Shown here one piece after another: positions 55,067-63,050 of a stretch of DNA of 64,000 nucleotides. Source of the DNA: Paenibacillus sp. NAIST15-1 (lineage in GTDB: Bacteria > Bacillota > Bacilli > Paenibacillales > Paenibacillaceae); NCBI RefSeq assembly GCF_001894745.1, contig NZ_BBYF01000020.1:41860-105859 (forward strand), written 5' to 3'. The notes under the pieces are model-generated. The model was not told where the DNA came from. It worked only from the letters and a program-made list of their open reading frames with translations, and made no database searches. The translations under genes were made by a program, and so were the position numbers. Each line of letters starts with the position of its first letter. Positions within the stretch are counted from its first letter, which is position 1.

Positions 55067-55372
55067 TTATGCTTGATTGGCATAGGACAGTTGATGTGCA
55101 TCTTCATATCCTTTCGCATACCCCACCCGATATCCATCTTGATATGCAGGATGCTGAATGCGATGATGAGTCGAATGTGTTGAGGCAAATTGCTTCGTTG
55201 TACGCCGACGATCGGGCTGCTTCACAACCTGAAGACGGCGTTGCGATTTCCGTTGCGGAACCTGCTTGCCCGCTTTCCTTACGCTTCCCGTTGATGCAGT
55301 GCCGCTAACCAACTTCTGCTGTCCTATTTGCCGCCGGGATCTCCGTGCTCGCTTCAGCTTATTCACTTGCAA
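55067..55372 (-). CDS. Small Arg/Lys-rich protein with GY motif
   Basis: About 100 residues. The first 65 are strongly basic (KLKRARRSRRQIGQQK; RKAGKQVPQRKSQRRLQ; PDRRRTTKQ), followed by YQDGYRVGYAKGYEDAHQLS. The same Gly-Tyr pattern occurs after the basic tails of two glycosyltransferases in this cluster. The start is either TTG or a GTG two codons later; both overlap the upstream gene and use GGAGGAGGG. It looks like a free-standing version of the tail found on the enzymes. No function is known to me. Confidence 0.7.
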   Translation of the reverse strand: MQVNKLKRARRSRRQIGQQKLVSGTASTGSVRKAGKQVPQRKSQRRLQVVKQPDRRRTTKQFASTHSTHHRIQHPAYQDGYRVGYAKGYEDAHQLSYANQA

Positions 55373-55664
55373 CTTCTCCCTCCTCCACTCTCATCTCCTC
55401 GAATTGACAATCCGGATGCAGCCATGGAGGCGCAGCTGTGCCTGTCTTGCGAATACGGGTCTGAAAACCTGTGACCATGCCGCATAGTGCAAGCTGATAC
55501 ATGGACAACAGACGAATATTGTCCTTGAGCAATTTCGTTGCAGCTTCTGAATGTGCTGTGAGGTCAGCCATTTGATTCAACATACGTGCCAATGCGGATT
55601 GGCTCTGCACAATAGCCTTGATCATTTCAATCTGCACCTGCTGCTCCTCGTGCGCTGCAGCCAT
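55359..55664 (-). CDS. Small helical protein 1 of the glycan cluster
   Basis: 101 residues starting MAAAHEEQQVQIEMIKAIVQ. Mostly helix with heptad-like spacing; core SQSALARMLNQMADLTA is related in pattern to two neighbours. C-terminal tail is acidic (FEEMRVEEGEVASE). The ATG overlaps the stop of the next gene upstream by one base (TAATG), showing translational coupling. No family recognised. Confidence 0.75.
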   Translation of the reverse strand: MAAAHEEQQVQIEMIKAIVQSQSALARMLNQMADLTAHSEAATKLLKDNIRLLSMYQLALCGMVTGFQTRIRKTGTAAPPWLHPDCQFEEMRVEEGEVASE

Positions 55665-56008
55665 TACATTTTGTCTCCTATTCCGAACTCTCCATTCAAC
55701 ATGCCCCCTCCGAGGCTATCCCCGTAACCCTCGGATTCTTCACGCCGGAGCAGTACCTTCATATTGTGGGACAGACTGACTTGCAGCTTCGTCAAACTCT
55801 CGATTACTTCAACCACTTGCGCATGCACGTCAAGAGGTTCGACAATCTGTTCCCGATGATTCGTGAACGAGTGCTCTGTCATATGATTCAACGTCCAGTT
55901 GCGCATTTTCTCGGCCTCTACTGCTTTAGCTTCTAGGATCTTCGCTACATTGCCCTGCATCTTGGCCATAGCCTCCAGAATGACGTGATAGGACTGTTCT
56001 CTATTCAT
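55664..56008 (-). CDS. Small helical protein 2 of the glycan cluster
   Basis: 114 residues from MNREQSYHVILEAMAKMQGN; AAGGGGGG precedes this ATG, and eight in-frame codons upstream are not needed. The helix core GNVAKILEAKAVEAEKM resembles the pattern Q/N-x2-hydrophobic-A-(K/R)-hydrophobic-L of its neighbours. C-terminus is Gly-rich (GYGDSLGGGMLNGEFGIGDK). Function unknown. Confidence 0.75.
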   Translation of the reverse strand: MNREQSYHVILEAMAKMQGNVAKILEAKAVEAEKMRNWTLNHMTEHSFTNHREQIVEPLDVHAQVVEVIESLTKLQVSLSHNMKVLLRREESEGYGDSLGGGMLNGEFGIGDKM

Positions 56009-56031
56009 GCAGATCCCCCCTTGCATGCGCA

Positions 56032-56319
56032 TTATTCCTCTGCATCATCCGAAATCTCCTTCAACACATGCTGCAGCTGTTCCGCCATCGCTTCCTCTAG
56101 CTCGGCAATTCCGTTCAGATAAGCAACGATACTTTTCGTTAATGCCTGGGAGTATTCCTTATAATCGTTCTCCCCCCCGAATTGAGGGTCAACATCCGGC
56201 AGTGCATGCACGATTTGCGCCATGCGAACCGCTACTTGCCGCTCTGCGTCAAGCACGCGCGCCATATGCCGCTGTGTATATGACATTTGACCAATCATGT
56301 CCGTGATGAAATGTTGCAA
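56032..56319 (-). CDS. Small helical protein 3 of the glycan cluster
   Basis: 95 residues from a TTG start (MQHFITDMIGQMSYTQRHMA): GGGAGGGG lies five to eight bases upstream, while an upstream ATG has no site. The core TQRHMARVLDAERQVAVRMA is the third copy of the helical pattern. Acidic C-terminus (EEAMAEQLQHVLKEISDDAE). Probably a structural or scaffolding protein, but that is inferred only from composition. Confidence 0.7.
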   Translation of the reverse strand: MQHFITDMIGQMSYTQRHMARVLDAERQVAVRMAQIVHALPDVDPQFGGENDYKEYSQALTKSIVAYLNGIAELEEAMAEQLQHVLKEISDDAEE

Positions 56320-56366
56320 TATTCTCCCCTCCCAAGCACAAGGCCTAACTTCCACTCTTCAATTCC

Positions 56367-57749
56367 TCAAATGTGATAGGAATGAATGACCGGGTGCGCC
56401 ATAATTGGCAACTGTTCCGTAAGGTTGCTTCTCTCTTGTTCCGTACGGATTGCTACCTTATCAGCGAATCCCCAGCGGTTCAGCGCATGATCACTAACAA
56501 GCTCTCTGCATGCTTCACCCTCACGACGATAATACTTTCCTAGTTCCGTTTTAAATACAGCACCGTCAGGAATCTTTCCCTCTGTTGCATGCTGTTTACT
56601 CCATTTCTGCGCAACCGCAGTAGCCTCAATTGGTACTCCTGTTGGCCAGCCTCGCAATTCAAGCTGACTTACCCTTACAATCGGGATACGCAACTCCCCT
56701 TGAACAGGACGTTTTGCCCCATTTTCAATCCAATAATTTGCATCGTTTAGTCCAGTAACTGCCACCTGAGACGGATAAAATGCCTGACATTGCCGGCCCG
56801 CAAGCATCCCATGCTGCGTACGAATACGCTGAAGCCAATCATAAGCATTGCCCCACTTCTCTTGAAAGAAAGCCGCATGCTTATCCTTACTAGATTGAGT
56901 GTGACCGTCCTGCTCCTGCAGGCTTGCTTGGAACGAGCGATGGATAAATACGTCCCTCGATACGATAAGCTTGAGCCCTAGCAGCCGCATGCGCAAATGA
57001 TAATCTTCATCTGCAAATCCGCTATTCTCAAATCGCTCATCAAAGTATCCATTCGCTTCAAATGTGCTGCGGCGCATAAGGCGGCACACATGGAACAAAC
57101 GATCTGTGCTATGCCACCGACTTGCATCTGGGATATTATATTCAGCAGCAAAGTCATACATATCTTTGATATGTTCGTAAGGCACAGGTATCTGCTGTTC
57201 GCCGTCAACACGGTTCGACACTGATCCAACCATACCAAATTCTATGTTGCTGTGTAAGCAATTCAGCATACCGGACAACCAATTCGGCGTTACGAGCGTA
57301 TCACTGTTCAATATGCATATCGTGCTGCCTTTGGACATCATCAATCCAGTATTGATTGCACTTGCCAGACCTCGATTGGTCTCATGGCTGTGATATCTAA
57401 TCTGTCCGCTAAGCCTTTGCAGATAGGCCAGCGTATCATCGGTTGAGGCATCATCAACAACGATCACTTCGATCGGTCTGTCCGTATTCGAGAAAATACT
57501 GTCCAAGCACTGCTCCAGCTGATTCCGTTGATTATAAACAGGTAAAATGATGCTCGTTCCGTCGAATGGGGTGCCATACCGTTCTTGACCTGCCTGAAAG
57601 CCTCTGACATAACCTAACGAATAACCATGATCGAATCGGTCTTGCCTTCGGTCACCCTTGCCCTTCCCTGATAGCTGGTGTGTGCTGTTTGATGTTCGAG
57701 CTCCTGCCCTCCGCGTCTTCTGCAGTACCGGCCGACGATGTCGAGTCAT
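56367..57749 (-). CDS. GT2 glycosyltransferase with basic N-terminal tail
   Basis: 460 residues. The first 40 are basic (MTRHRRPVLQKTRRAGART), followed by RFDHGYSLGYVRGFQAGQE, then a GT-A domain: TSIILPVYNQRNQLEQCLDS, VIVVDDASTDDTLAYLQ, TNRGLASAINTGL, CILNSDTLVTP with the DxD-like Asp, and ANGYFDERFENSGFADEDYH as the acceptor-side motif. A C-terminal region of about 130 residues is unassigned. GGGGAGG precedes the ATG. It should transfer a sugar in glycan or glycoprotein assembly. Confidence 0.9.
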   Translation of the reverse strand: MTRHRRPVLQKTRRAGARTSNSTHQLSGKGKGDRRQDRFDHGYSLGYVRGFQAGQERYGTPFDGTSIILPVYNQRNQLEQCLDSIFSNTDRPIEVIVVDDASTDDTLAYLQRLSGQIRYHSHETNRGLASAINTGLMMSKGSTICILNSDTLVTPNWLSGMLNCLHSNIEFGMVGSVSNRVDGEQQIPVPYEHIKDMYDFAAEYNIPDASRWHSTDRLFHVCRLMRRSTFEANGYFDERFENSGFADEDYHLRMRLLGLKLIVSRDVFIHRSFQASLQEQDGHTQSSKDKHAAFFQEKWGNAYDWLQRIRTQHGMLAGRQCQAFYPSQVAVTGLNDANYWIENGAKRPVQGELRIPIVRVSQLELRGWPTGVPIEATAVAQKWSKQHATEGKIPDGAVFKTELGKYYRREGEACRELVSDHALNRWGFADKVAIRTEQERSNLTEQLPIMAHPVIHSYHI

Positions 57750-57811
57750 AAACGTGTCACACCTCCCCTTCCCCTTAATGCAAGTTCACACTACCGAATC
57801 CAATCTCAACT

Positions 57812-58921
57812 TCATATTGCAATGACTCCATCCGCGATCTTGTTCGCTAAATGGCCGAAATCAATGGCCACTTTGTTGTATCGCTCTGCTATTTGCTGTG
57901 CCAGGATGACCGCTGGAATTCCTGCCGCTACCAAGGCGATATCAAATTCATATCGGGACACCTCATCTAGAATGCGTGGGATATCCGTTGTCCCCCGAAC
58001 AGGAGCAATTGTACCGGTAACTGTAATTCCTCGCTTCCTCAACATGGATGCTAATCCCACGGCGGCATTGCCCACAGTCAATACGCGGCGCCTTCTAAGC
58101 AAGCCATACAGGTGTCCCTGCAATGCAATAGCGTAATTCACTGTCGACACGGTCAGCCTCATATCACCCATGTGTATGCCATGTGCACGAAGCACCGGCA
58201 AGAGGAGGCCATGGAAATTCGGAGAACGGAAGGTAGGTACACCGACAAATGACGCTTTGCGCACAGCTTCAGCCAATTGTTCCCGGCAATTATGATCAGG
58301 AATTTCAAGTCCTGCATAGGCCAGGAAATCGCCATGTCTCCGCACGAGTTCAGTCGAAACGACCTTATCATGTGCCAAGGCGAACATCTCTCCATCACCA
58401 AGTCGGACAAGGGACATCGGTCTTCGCTCTTCCAGCGCCTTATGAAGCTCTGCGCATACTGCCTCCGGTTCTATGAACGACTGCAACTGATGCCGGAACT
58501 GTTCGAAGCCTGCAGTGATGACGTCTTCTACGGATATATCAGGGAGATACGTATTCTCAGGCAATAAATTCGCCAGAATCAACTCGCCTCCCTCATACCT
58601 TCCATGACGGTATCCATCTTCAAAGCTAAGCCGCTTCTCATCCTCCAGATTGGGGATGGTTGGAATGAATTGATGAATAACAGGGTCGTTTTTTCCTAGC
58701 TTCGGCAGCCTCGACTGCTTCGATAGCTTCGATAGCCTCGATCTCAGAACCCCCTTTTTCCGTAACCCTCTTCGCGCCCCTTTGCGTCTCAGACTGCCCG
58801 CTCGACCATTCTTTGTTCGCAATCGCTTGCCAAGCGGACGACGCTTTCTTTTGCGTGGAGTACGAATAGAAGCTGTAGTTAGAATAAGCAGCGGCCTCTT
58901 GCGGCCCACAGTCGTACTCAT
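57812..58921 (-). CDS. GT-D-fold glycosyltransferase with basic N-terminal tail
   Basis: 369 residues from MSTTVGRKRPLLILTTASIR, with AGGTGAAGG upstream. Residues 20-75 are Arg/Lys-rich, then SFEDGYRHGRYEGGELILAN carries the cluster's Gly-Tyr motif. The catalytic domain has SLVRLGDGEMFALAHD near 180, the hallmark of GT-D (DUF1792-type) enzymes, then FVGVPTFRSPNFHG, VLTVGNAAVGLASMLRKRGI and DIALVAAGIPAVILAQQIAE. GT-D enzymes act in glycosylation of surface adhesins in streptococci. Donor sugar unknown. Confidence 0.85.
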   Translation of the reverse strand: MSTTVGRKRPLLILTTASIRTPRKRKRRPLGKRLRTKNGRAGSLRRKGARRGLRKKGVLRSRLSKLSKQSRLPKLGKNDPVIHQFIPTIPNLEDEKRLSFEDGYRHGRYEGGELILANLLPENTYLPDISVEDVITAGFEQFRHQLQSFIEPEAVCAELHKALEERRPMSLVRLGDGEMFALAHDKVVSTELVRRHGDFLAYAGLEIPDHNCREQLAEAVRKASFVGVPTFRSPNFHGLLLPVLRAHGIHMGDMRLTVSTVNYAIALQGHLYGLLRRRRVLTVGNAAVGLASMLRKRGITVTGTIAPVRGTTDIPRILDEVSRYEFDIALVAAGIPAVILAQQIAERYNKVAIDFGHLANKIADGVIAI

Positions 58922-58987
58922 GCCTTCACCTTCCCTTGTCATCATGCAGTTATCTGCCTATAAAGCCTATTATGCCTGAAGCCTGAA

Positions 58988-59980
58988 TCAGCGTGCGCCT
59001 AAATAAGCGCCGGTGCGAACCCTCTCCCACCAAGTTCGGTTGGATACATACCAATCGATCGTTTCCTGCATCCCTTGCTCCAGATTGACGGCTGGGCGCC
59101 AGCCCAACTCACGCTCACTTTTTGCTGGGTCAATGGCATAACGCTTGTCGTGTCCAGGACGATCTGAGGTAAAGGAGATGAGTGATTCCGGTTTATCCAG
59201 CACTTGAAGAATCATCTTCACGATGTCAATATTCGTACGCTCATTATGCCCGCCAATGTTATAGGCTTCCCCTGCCTTACCCGCTCTCAATGCCGCATCA
59301 ATTGCCGCACAATGGTCTGTAACATACAGCCAATCCCGCACGTACATCCCGTCACCATATACAGGAATCGGTTCATCATGCAATGCACGCAGGATAATCG
59401 TCGGAATAAGCTTCTCCGGGAACTGTCTTGGCCCATAATTATTGGAGCATCGAGTAATTACAACAGGCATTCCATACGTATGTGCATAAGCTCGCACAAG
59501 CAAGTCAGATCCCGCTTTCGATGCAGAATAGGGGCTGTTCGGCGCCAATGGAGACTCTTCTGTGAAATAACCTGTCTTGCCTAGCGATCCATATACTTCA
59601 TCCGTAGATACATGAATGAACTTCGAGATCTGGTGACGCTTCGCAGCCTCAAGCAACTGAAATGTTCCGAATACATTCGTACGGACAAATGCCTCTGGAT
59701 CAGAAATGCTGCGATCAACATGGGACTCGGCCGCGAAATGGACTACCGCATCATACGCCGTCTCCGCAAAGATCTGTTCGAGACGCGCCTGTTCTGTAAT
59801 GTCCGCTTTAATAAAACGATAACGACCGGATGTTACAACATCCCCCACATTATCTGGGTTGCCAGCGTAAGTGAGTGCATCCAAATTCGTAATGCGCAAT
59901 CCCTCATATTGAGAGAGCATATATGAAATAAAGTTGCTCCCGATAAATCCCATGCCGCCGGTTACGAGCAAATGCGTCAC
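58988..59980 (-). CDS. rfbB: dTDP-glucose 4,6-dehydratase
   Basis: Makes dTDP-4-dehydro-6-deoxyglucose. 330 residues from GTG (MTHLLVTGGMGFIGSNFISY), the GTG overlapping the rfbA stop as GTGA, with GGAGGTG upstream. NAD motif TGGMGFIGSNF, HFAAESHVDRSI, STDEVYGSLG (active-site Asp-Glu type), YSASKAGSDLLVRAY with the Tyr-x3-Lys pair, and RCSNNYGPRQFPEKLIP. Neither rfbC nor rfbD is in the window, so the final dTDP-sugar cannot be named. Confidence 0.94.
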   Translation of the reverse strand: MTHLLVTGGMGFIGSNFISYMLSQYEGLRITNLDALTYAGNPDNVGDVVTSGRYRFIKADITEQARLEQIFAETAYDAVVHFAAESHVDRSISDPEAFVRTNVFGTFQLLEAAKRHQISKFIHVSTDEVYGSLGKTGYFTEESPLAPNSPYSASKAGSDLLVRAYAHTYGMPVVITRCSNNYGPRQFPEKLIPTIILRALHDEPIPVYGDGMYVRDWLYVTDHCAAIDAALRAGKAGEAYNIGGHNERTNIDIVKMILQVLDKPESLISFTSDRPGHDKRYAIDPAKSERELGWRPAVNLEQGMQETIDWYVSNRTWWERVRTGAYLGAR

Positions 59981-60708
59981 AACCGCACCTCCCACAATTG
60001 TTGCGAAGCCTCTGATAAGGAATCAAATGTCCCCGCATCGATCCACCATTGCTGAAGCGTATTGTATTGCAGCTTGCCAGCTTGCGCATAGCAGTTGTTC
60101 ACGTCGGTAATTTCCAGTTCCCCTCGCGCGGATGGCTCAATTGCGCGAATATGTTCGAACACCTGAGTATCGTACATGTATATGCCTGTGACACAATAGG
60201 ATGATGGGGGGCTTTTTGGCTTTTCTACAATGCATGCTATTCGATCTTGATGCTCTCTATCGAATTTAGGGACGCCGTATCGATGCGGATCCTTGACTTT
60301 TTTGAGCAGAATACGGGCCTCTCCAGCATCTTGTTGATGAAACGCTTCTACATAAGGGGTTAAATTGTCCAAAAATAAGTTGTCGCCCAGCAACACAACA
60401 AACTTCTCATCCCGCGTCAAATAGGGCTCTGCCAACGACAGCGCCTGCGCGATGCCCCCTGCTTCATCCTGAATTGCATACGTTATGCGCACCCCCATAG
60501 ACTGGCCGCTGCCGTAATACTCGGTATACAACGAAGCAGACATTTTACCAATCACCATGAAAATGTCGGTTATGCCCGCTGAGCGCAATCGTTCTATCCC
60601 ATAGCTAACCATAGGATGTTTGCCCACAGGTATTAAGTGCTTATTCATTAGCTTGGTCAGTGGATAGAGACGGGTTCCAGTCCCCCCAGCCAATATGATG
60701 CCCTTCAT
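59977..60708 (-). CDS. rfbA: Glucose-1-phosphate thymidylyltransferase, short form
   Basis: 243 residues from MKGIILAGGTGTRLYPLTKL; GGGAGGATG precedes it. Nucleotidyltransferase features: GGTGTRLYPLT, KHLIPVGKHPMVSYGIERL, VVLLGDNLFLDNLTPYVEAF with the metal Asp, KKVKDPHRYGVPKFD, CIVEKPKSPPSSYCVTGIYM and RGELEITDVNNCYAQAGKL. This is the RmlA-short class. It provides dTDP-glucose for RfbB, to which it is translationally coupled. Confidence 0.93.
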   Translation of the reverse strand: MKGIILAGGTGTRLYPLTKLMNKHLIPVGKHPMVSYGIERLRSAGITDIFMVIGKMSASLYTEYYGSGQSMGVRITYAIQDEAGGIAQALSLAEPYLTRDEKFVVLLGDNLFLDNLTPYVEAFHQQDAGEARILLKKVKDPHRYGVPKFDREHQDRIACIVEKPKSPPSSYCVTGIYMYDTQVFEHIRAIEPSARGELEITDVNNCYAQAGKLQYNTLQQWWIDAGTFDSLSEASQQLWEVRL

Positions 60709-60830
60709 GACGTACATCCTCCCTACATGAACATATGCGTTCGATACTTGATCTCGCACATTTATCCGTTACTTGCGCGCATTATATGTTGAAATGATCA
60801 TACTGGTGTGTGGAGACGGATATGATTTCT

Positions 60831-62015
60831 TCAACCAACATTTCTTCCCCTTGCAATGCGCTCTCGCTCCACGTTGTCTGTTTGAACTGTATCCCTCTCC
60901 ATCATCAGCGCCTGGAAGGCTTCCATGTGATCGCCAAGAATTAATGTGGCAACCGGATTGCTTGCTCCGACATTCGTTTGTCTAATTCGGTTATTATGAA
61001 TGACGTCCACGACCTGTACGGCCTGAACATGGAGCCCCCGTACGATAGCAAGTGCCTGCGCCTTGGGTGGAACACAGAGCGCCTCTTCACCCACCGTCTC
61101 GATGGCATGGCGGCTAAGGGCATGCGGAACTGCTGTCATTGAGTTCGCATACAGATCTTCTCTCCCCAAGCAGCGATTGAGCCATTGCTTGCAGTGCGTA
61201 ATTCCATCCTGCTGTCCGAAATGATGAAGTAATGGAGTAATATTATTCAGTGCAACATCGACCCCCGTCTCAATTGCCCATATGAACGGGGCCAAATTAT
61301 CAGCAGGTACTGGAAAGTCCCCATCCATAAACAATACAATATCAGCGTCCGACAGCTTTGCCCCTATTGAGCGGCCTATATCGTGCCCTAGCGGATCGGT
61401 ATAATGAACAATGGTTGCCTCCTGGGCCTGCTCTTTGGCGACCTGCAGCGTACCGTCTTTGGAACCATTGATGATGACAAAGAGAGCATTTAGCGACAAT
61501 TGCTGCAATTGCTGCAGAACAGCTCCAATGCTTCTCTCCTCATTGCATGCGCTGAGCACGACGTCTACACGCTTCGTTGTCGGCACAAGCACCGCATCTG
61601 CAGCCTGAGGGAAACGACTCTGTACGAACCCGTCTCGGAACGATTCAGCCATAGCCCTTATCCACTCAAAGTGCCGCAGGATGGGGCGATAAGGCTCCAT
61701 AAACAATGCAAACCGCCTCTGCATCTCATTCTTGACGATTGGGCGCGGGACTTCTGTCGACACTTCTTGTTGCATAGCGTATTCGATGCCTTGCACCTGT
61801 CCAGCCCTTGAGGCCTCCATGCACATTTCCCGTGGGACGCGGGGAACAGCCGTGATGCTAACCTTCGGAGCAATTGGGCGAGGCTTCCTCCTCGTCCTCC
61901 GTTGGGATTTCCGCTGGCGGATTTTTTTGCGTCGCCGCCGACTGGCCACGCTGAATACTTGCCGGGTTCTACGCCGTATCTTGATGCGCCGTTGTCGCTT
62001 TCTCCTTAGTTTCAC
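60831..62015 (-). CDS. GT2-like glycosyltransferase with Arg-rich tail (paralogue 1)
   Basis: 394 residues, GTG start right after the stop of the upstream gene (TAAGTG). More than half of the first 50 residues are Arg or Lys (MKLRRKRQRRIKIRRRTRQ). After a linker the GT-A domain begins at about 150: [72 protein letters not shown] (DGD) and YANSMTAVPHALSRHAIETV. It is clearly related to the next gene upstream. Lacks the Gly-Tyr motif. Confidence 0.87.
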   Translation of the reverse strand: MKLRRKRQRRIKIRRRTRQVFSVASRRRRKKIRQRKSQRRTRRKPRPIAPKVSITAVPRVPREMCMEASRAGQVQGIEYAMQQEVSTEVPRPIVKNEMQRRFALFMEPYRPILRHFEWIRAMAESFRDGFVQSRFPQAADAVLVPTTKRVDVVLSACNEERSIGAVLQQLQQLSLNALFVIINGSKDGTLQVAKEQAQEATIVHYTDPLGHDIGRSIGAKLSDADIVLFMDGDFPVPADNLAPFIWAIETGVDVALNNITPLLHHFGQQDGITHCKQWLNRCLGREDLYANSMTAVPHALSRHAIETVGEEALCVPPKAQALAIVRGLHVQAVQVVDVIHNNRIRQTNVGASNPVATLILGDHMEAFQALMMERDTVQTDNVERERIARGRNVG

Positions 62016-62846
62016 TTAATTCACCCGCCATCGTTGTCTAGTCAAGTCAGTATGTCCACCACGATCTCCAGCCTGTTCGAGCAGCCAGCAAACTGCCCGC
62101 ATATGATCGTCATTGATGAGCTGTTCTAATGGATCCGCTATGTGCCCTTTGGTGCGAATTCGGTTCAATTTCCCTACATCGATGGAAGGAGCGGTCGTGA
62201 CAACGAGCCCTTTGTTGATGGCCATGGCCTGTGCGAGCGGCGGTACGGACAACGCATCCGCTCCGATAACTTCCAATCCCCGACGGCTAATGACGTGGGG
62301 CACCGCTGTCATTGATGCCCCCTTCAAGTCAGGACGTGATAGCAGCGCGTTAAGCGCATGCTTGGCCAAGACGACCTGATGCACTTCATGGCGATTCACA
62401 GGTCCTGAATAGTCATTAAGTACAATGTCTTTGCCTTCTTCAACCTTCCGTATATAAGGTCTGAGCTTCGAGGATGCGATCACCATATCGCCATCCAAGA
62501 ATAATAAAATATTCCCCCGAGCTGCCTGTGCCCCAACGGTTCGCCCTATGTCATGCCCTAATGGCTGATCATATCGGAGCACCCGGGCTCCCATTGACTC
62601 AGCAATCCGATCTGATCCGTCTGTACTGCCGTTCGATACCACGATAACTTCTGTCCTTGGATGGACTCGGGCAGCCTGTTCAATGACTTTTGACAGCGTG
62701 CGGCGTTCATTTAAGACAGGAATGATCACAGATAAGACCGGATAAGAATGGGCAGGTATTTTTAACTTGGGACTCCATCTGCGCATTCTCCGTTTACGCT
62801 TTTTTGTAGAACGGAACCGCCGCCGACGCAGTTTCACTCTCCGCAA
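62016..62846 (-). CDS. GT2-like glycosyltransferase with Arg-rich tail (paralogue 2)
   Basis: 276 residues from TTG (AGGGGGTGA nine bases upstream). N-terminus [20 protein letters not shown] is almost pure basic. GT-A domain: [100 protein letters not shown] and [20 protein letters not shown]. Shares PLGHDIGR, FxDGD, SMTAVPH and the alternating tail with the next gene, so the two arose by tandem duplication. Confidence 0.87.
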   Translation of the reverse strand: MRRVKLRRRRFRSTKKRKRRMRRWSPKLKIPAHSYPVLSVIIPVLNERRTLSKVIEQAARVHPRTEVIVVSNGSTDGSDRIAESMGARVLRYDQPLGHDIGRTVGAQAARGNILLFLDGDMVIASSKLRPYIRKVEEGKDIVLNDYSGPVNRHEVHQVVLAKHALNALLSRPDLKGASMTAVPHVISRRGLEVIGADALSVPPLAQAMAINKGLVVTTAPSIDVGKLNRIRTKGHIADPLEQLINDDHMRAVCWLLEQAGDRGGHTDLTRQRWRVN

Positions 62847-62868
62847 TTCGCTTCACCCCCTAGGACAG

Positions 62869-62994
62869 TTATGCCTGTGTAACCACCACATTGTATGTGC
62901 CTACCTGATAAGTTGTAACGGCATCTGTACATACACGAGGGATTAGCGGGGATAAACGGCTGAAATACGTGGGTGAATAACCGCCAGCAGCCAT
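62869..62994 (-). other. Possible small or decayed coding segment
   Basis: A 41-codon open frame from ATG, MAAGGYSPTYFSRLSPLIPR continuing to VTTYQVGTYNVVVTQA. The translation looks like beta-rich protein rather than noise, but there is no ribosome binding site and the frame is closed just upstream. It may be the end of a lost gene or a very small protein. Confidence 0.3.
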
Positions 62995-63050
62995 GTTGAC
63001 GCTGACGGTTACTCATAATCACGAATCGGCATTTGCGAAGTGATCCTTTT

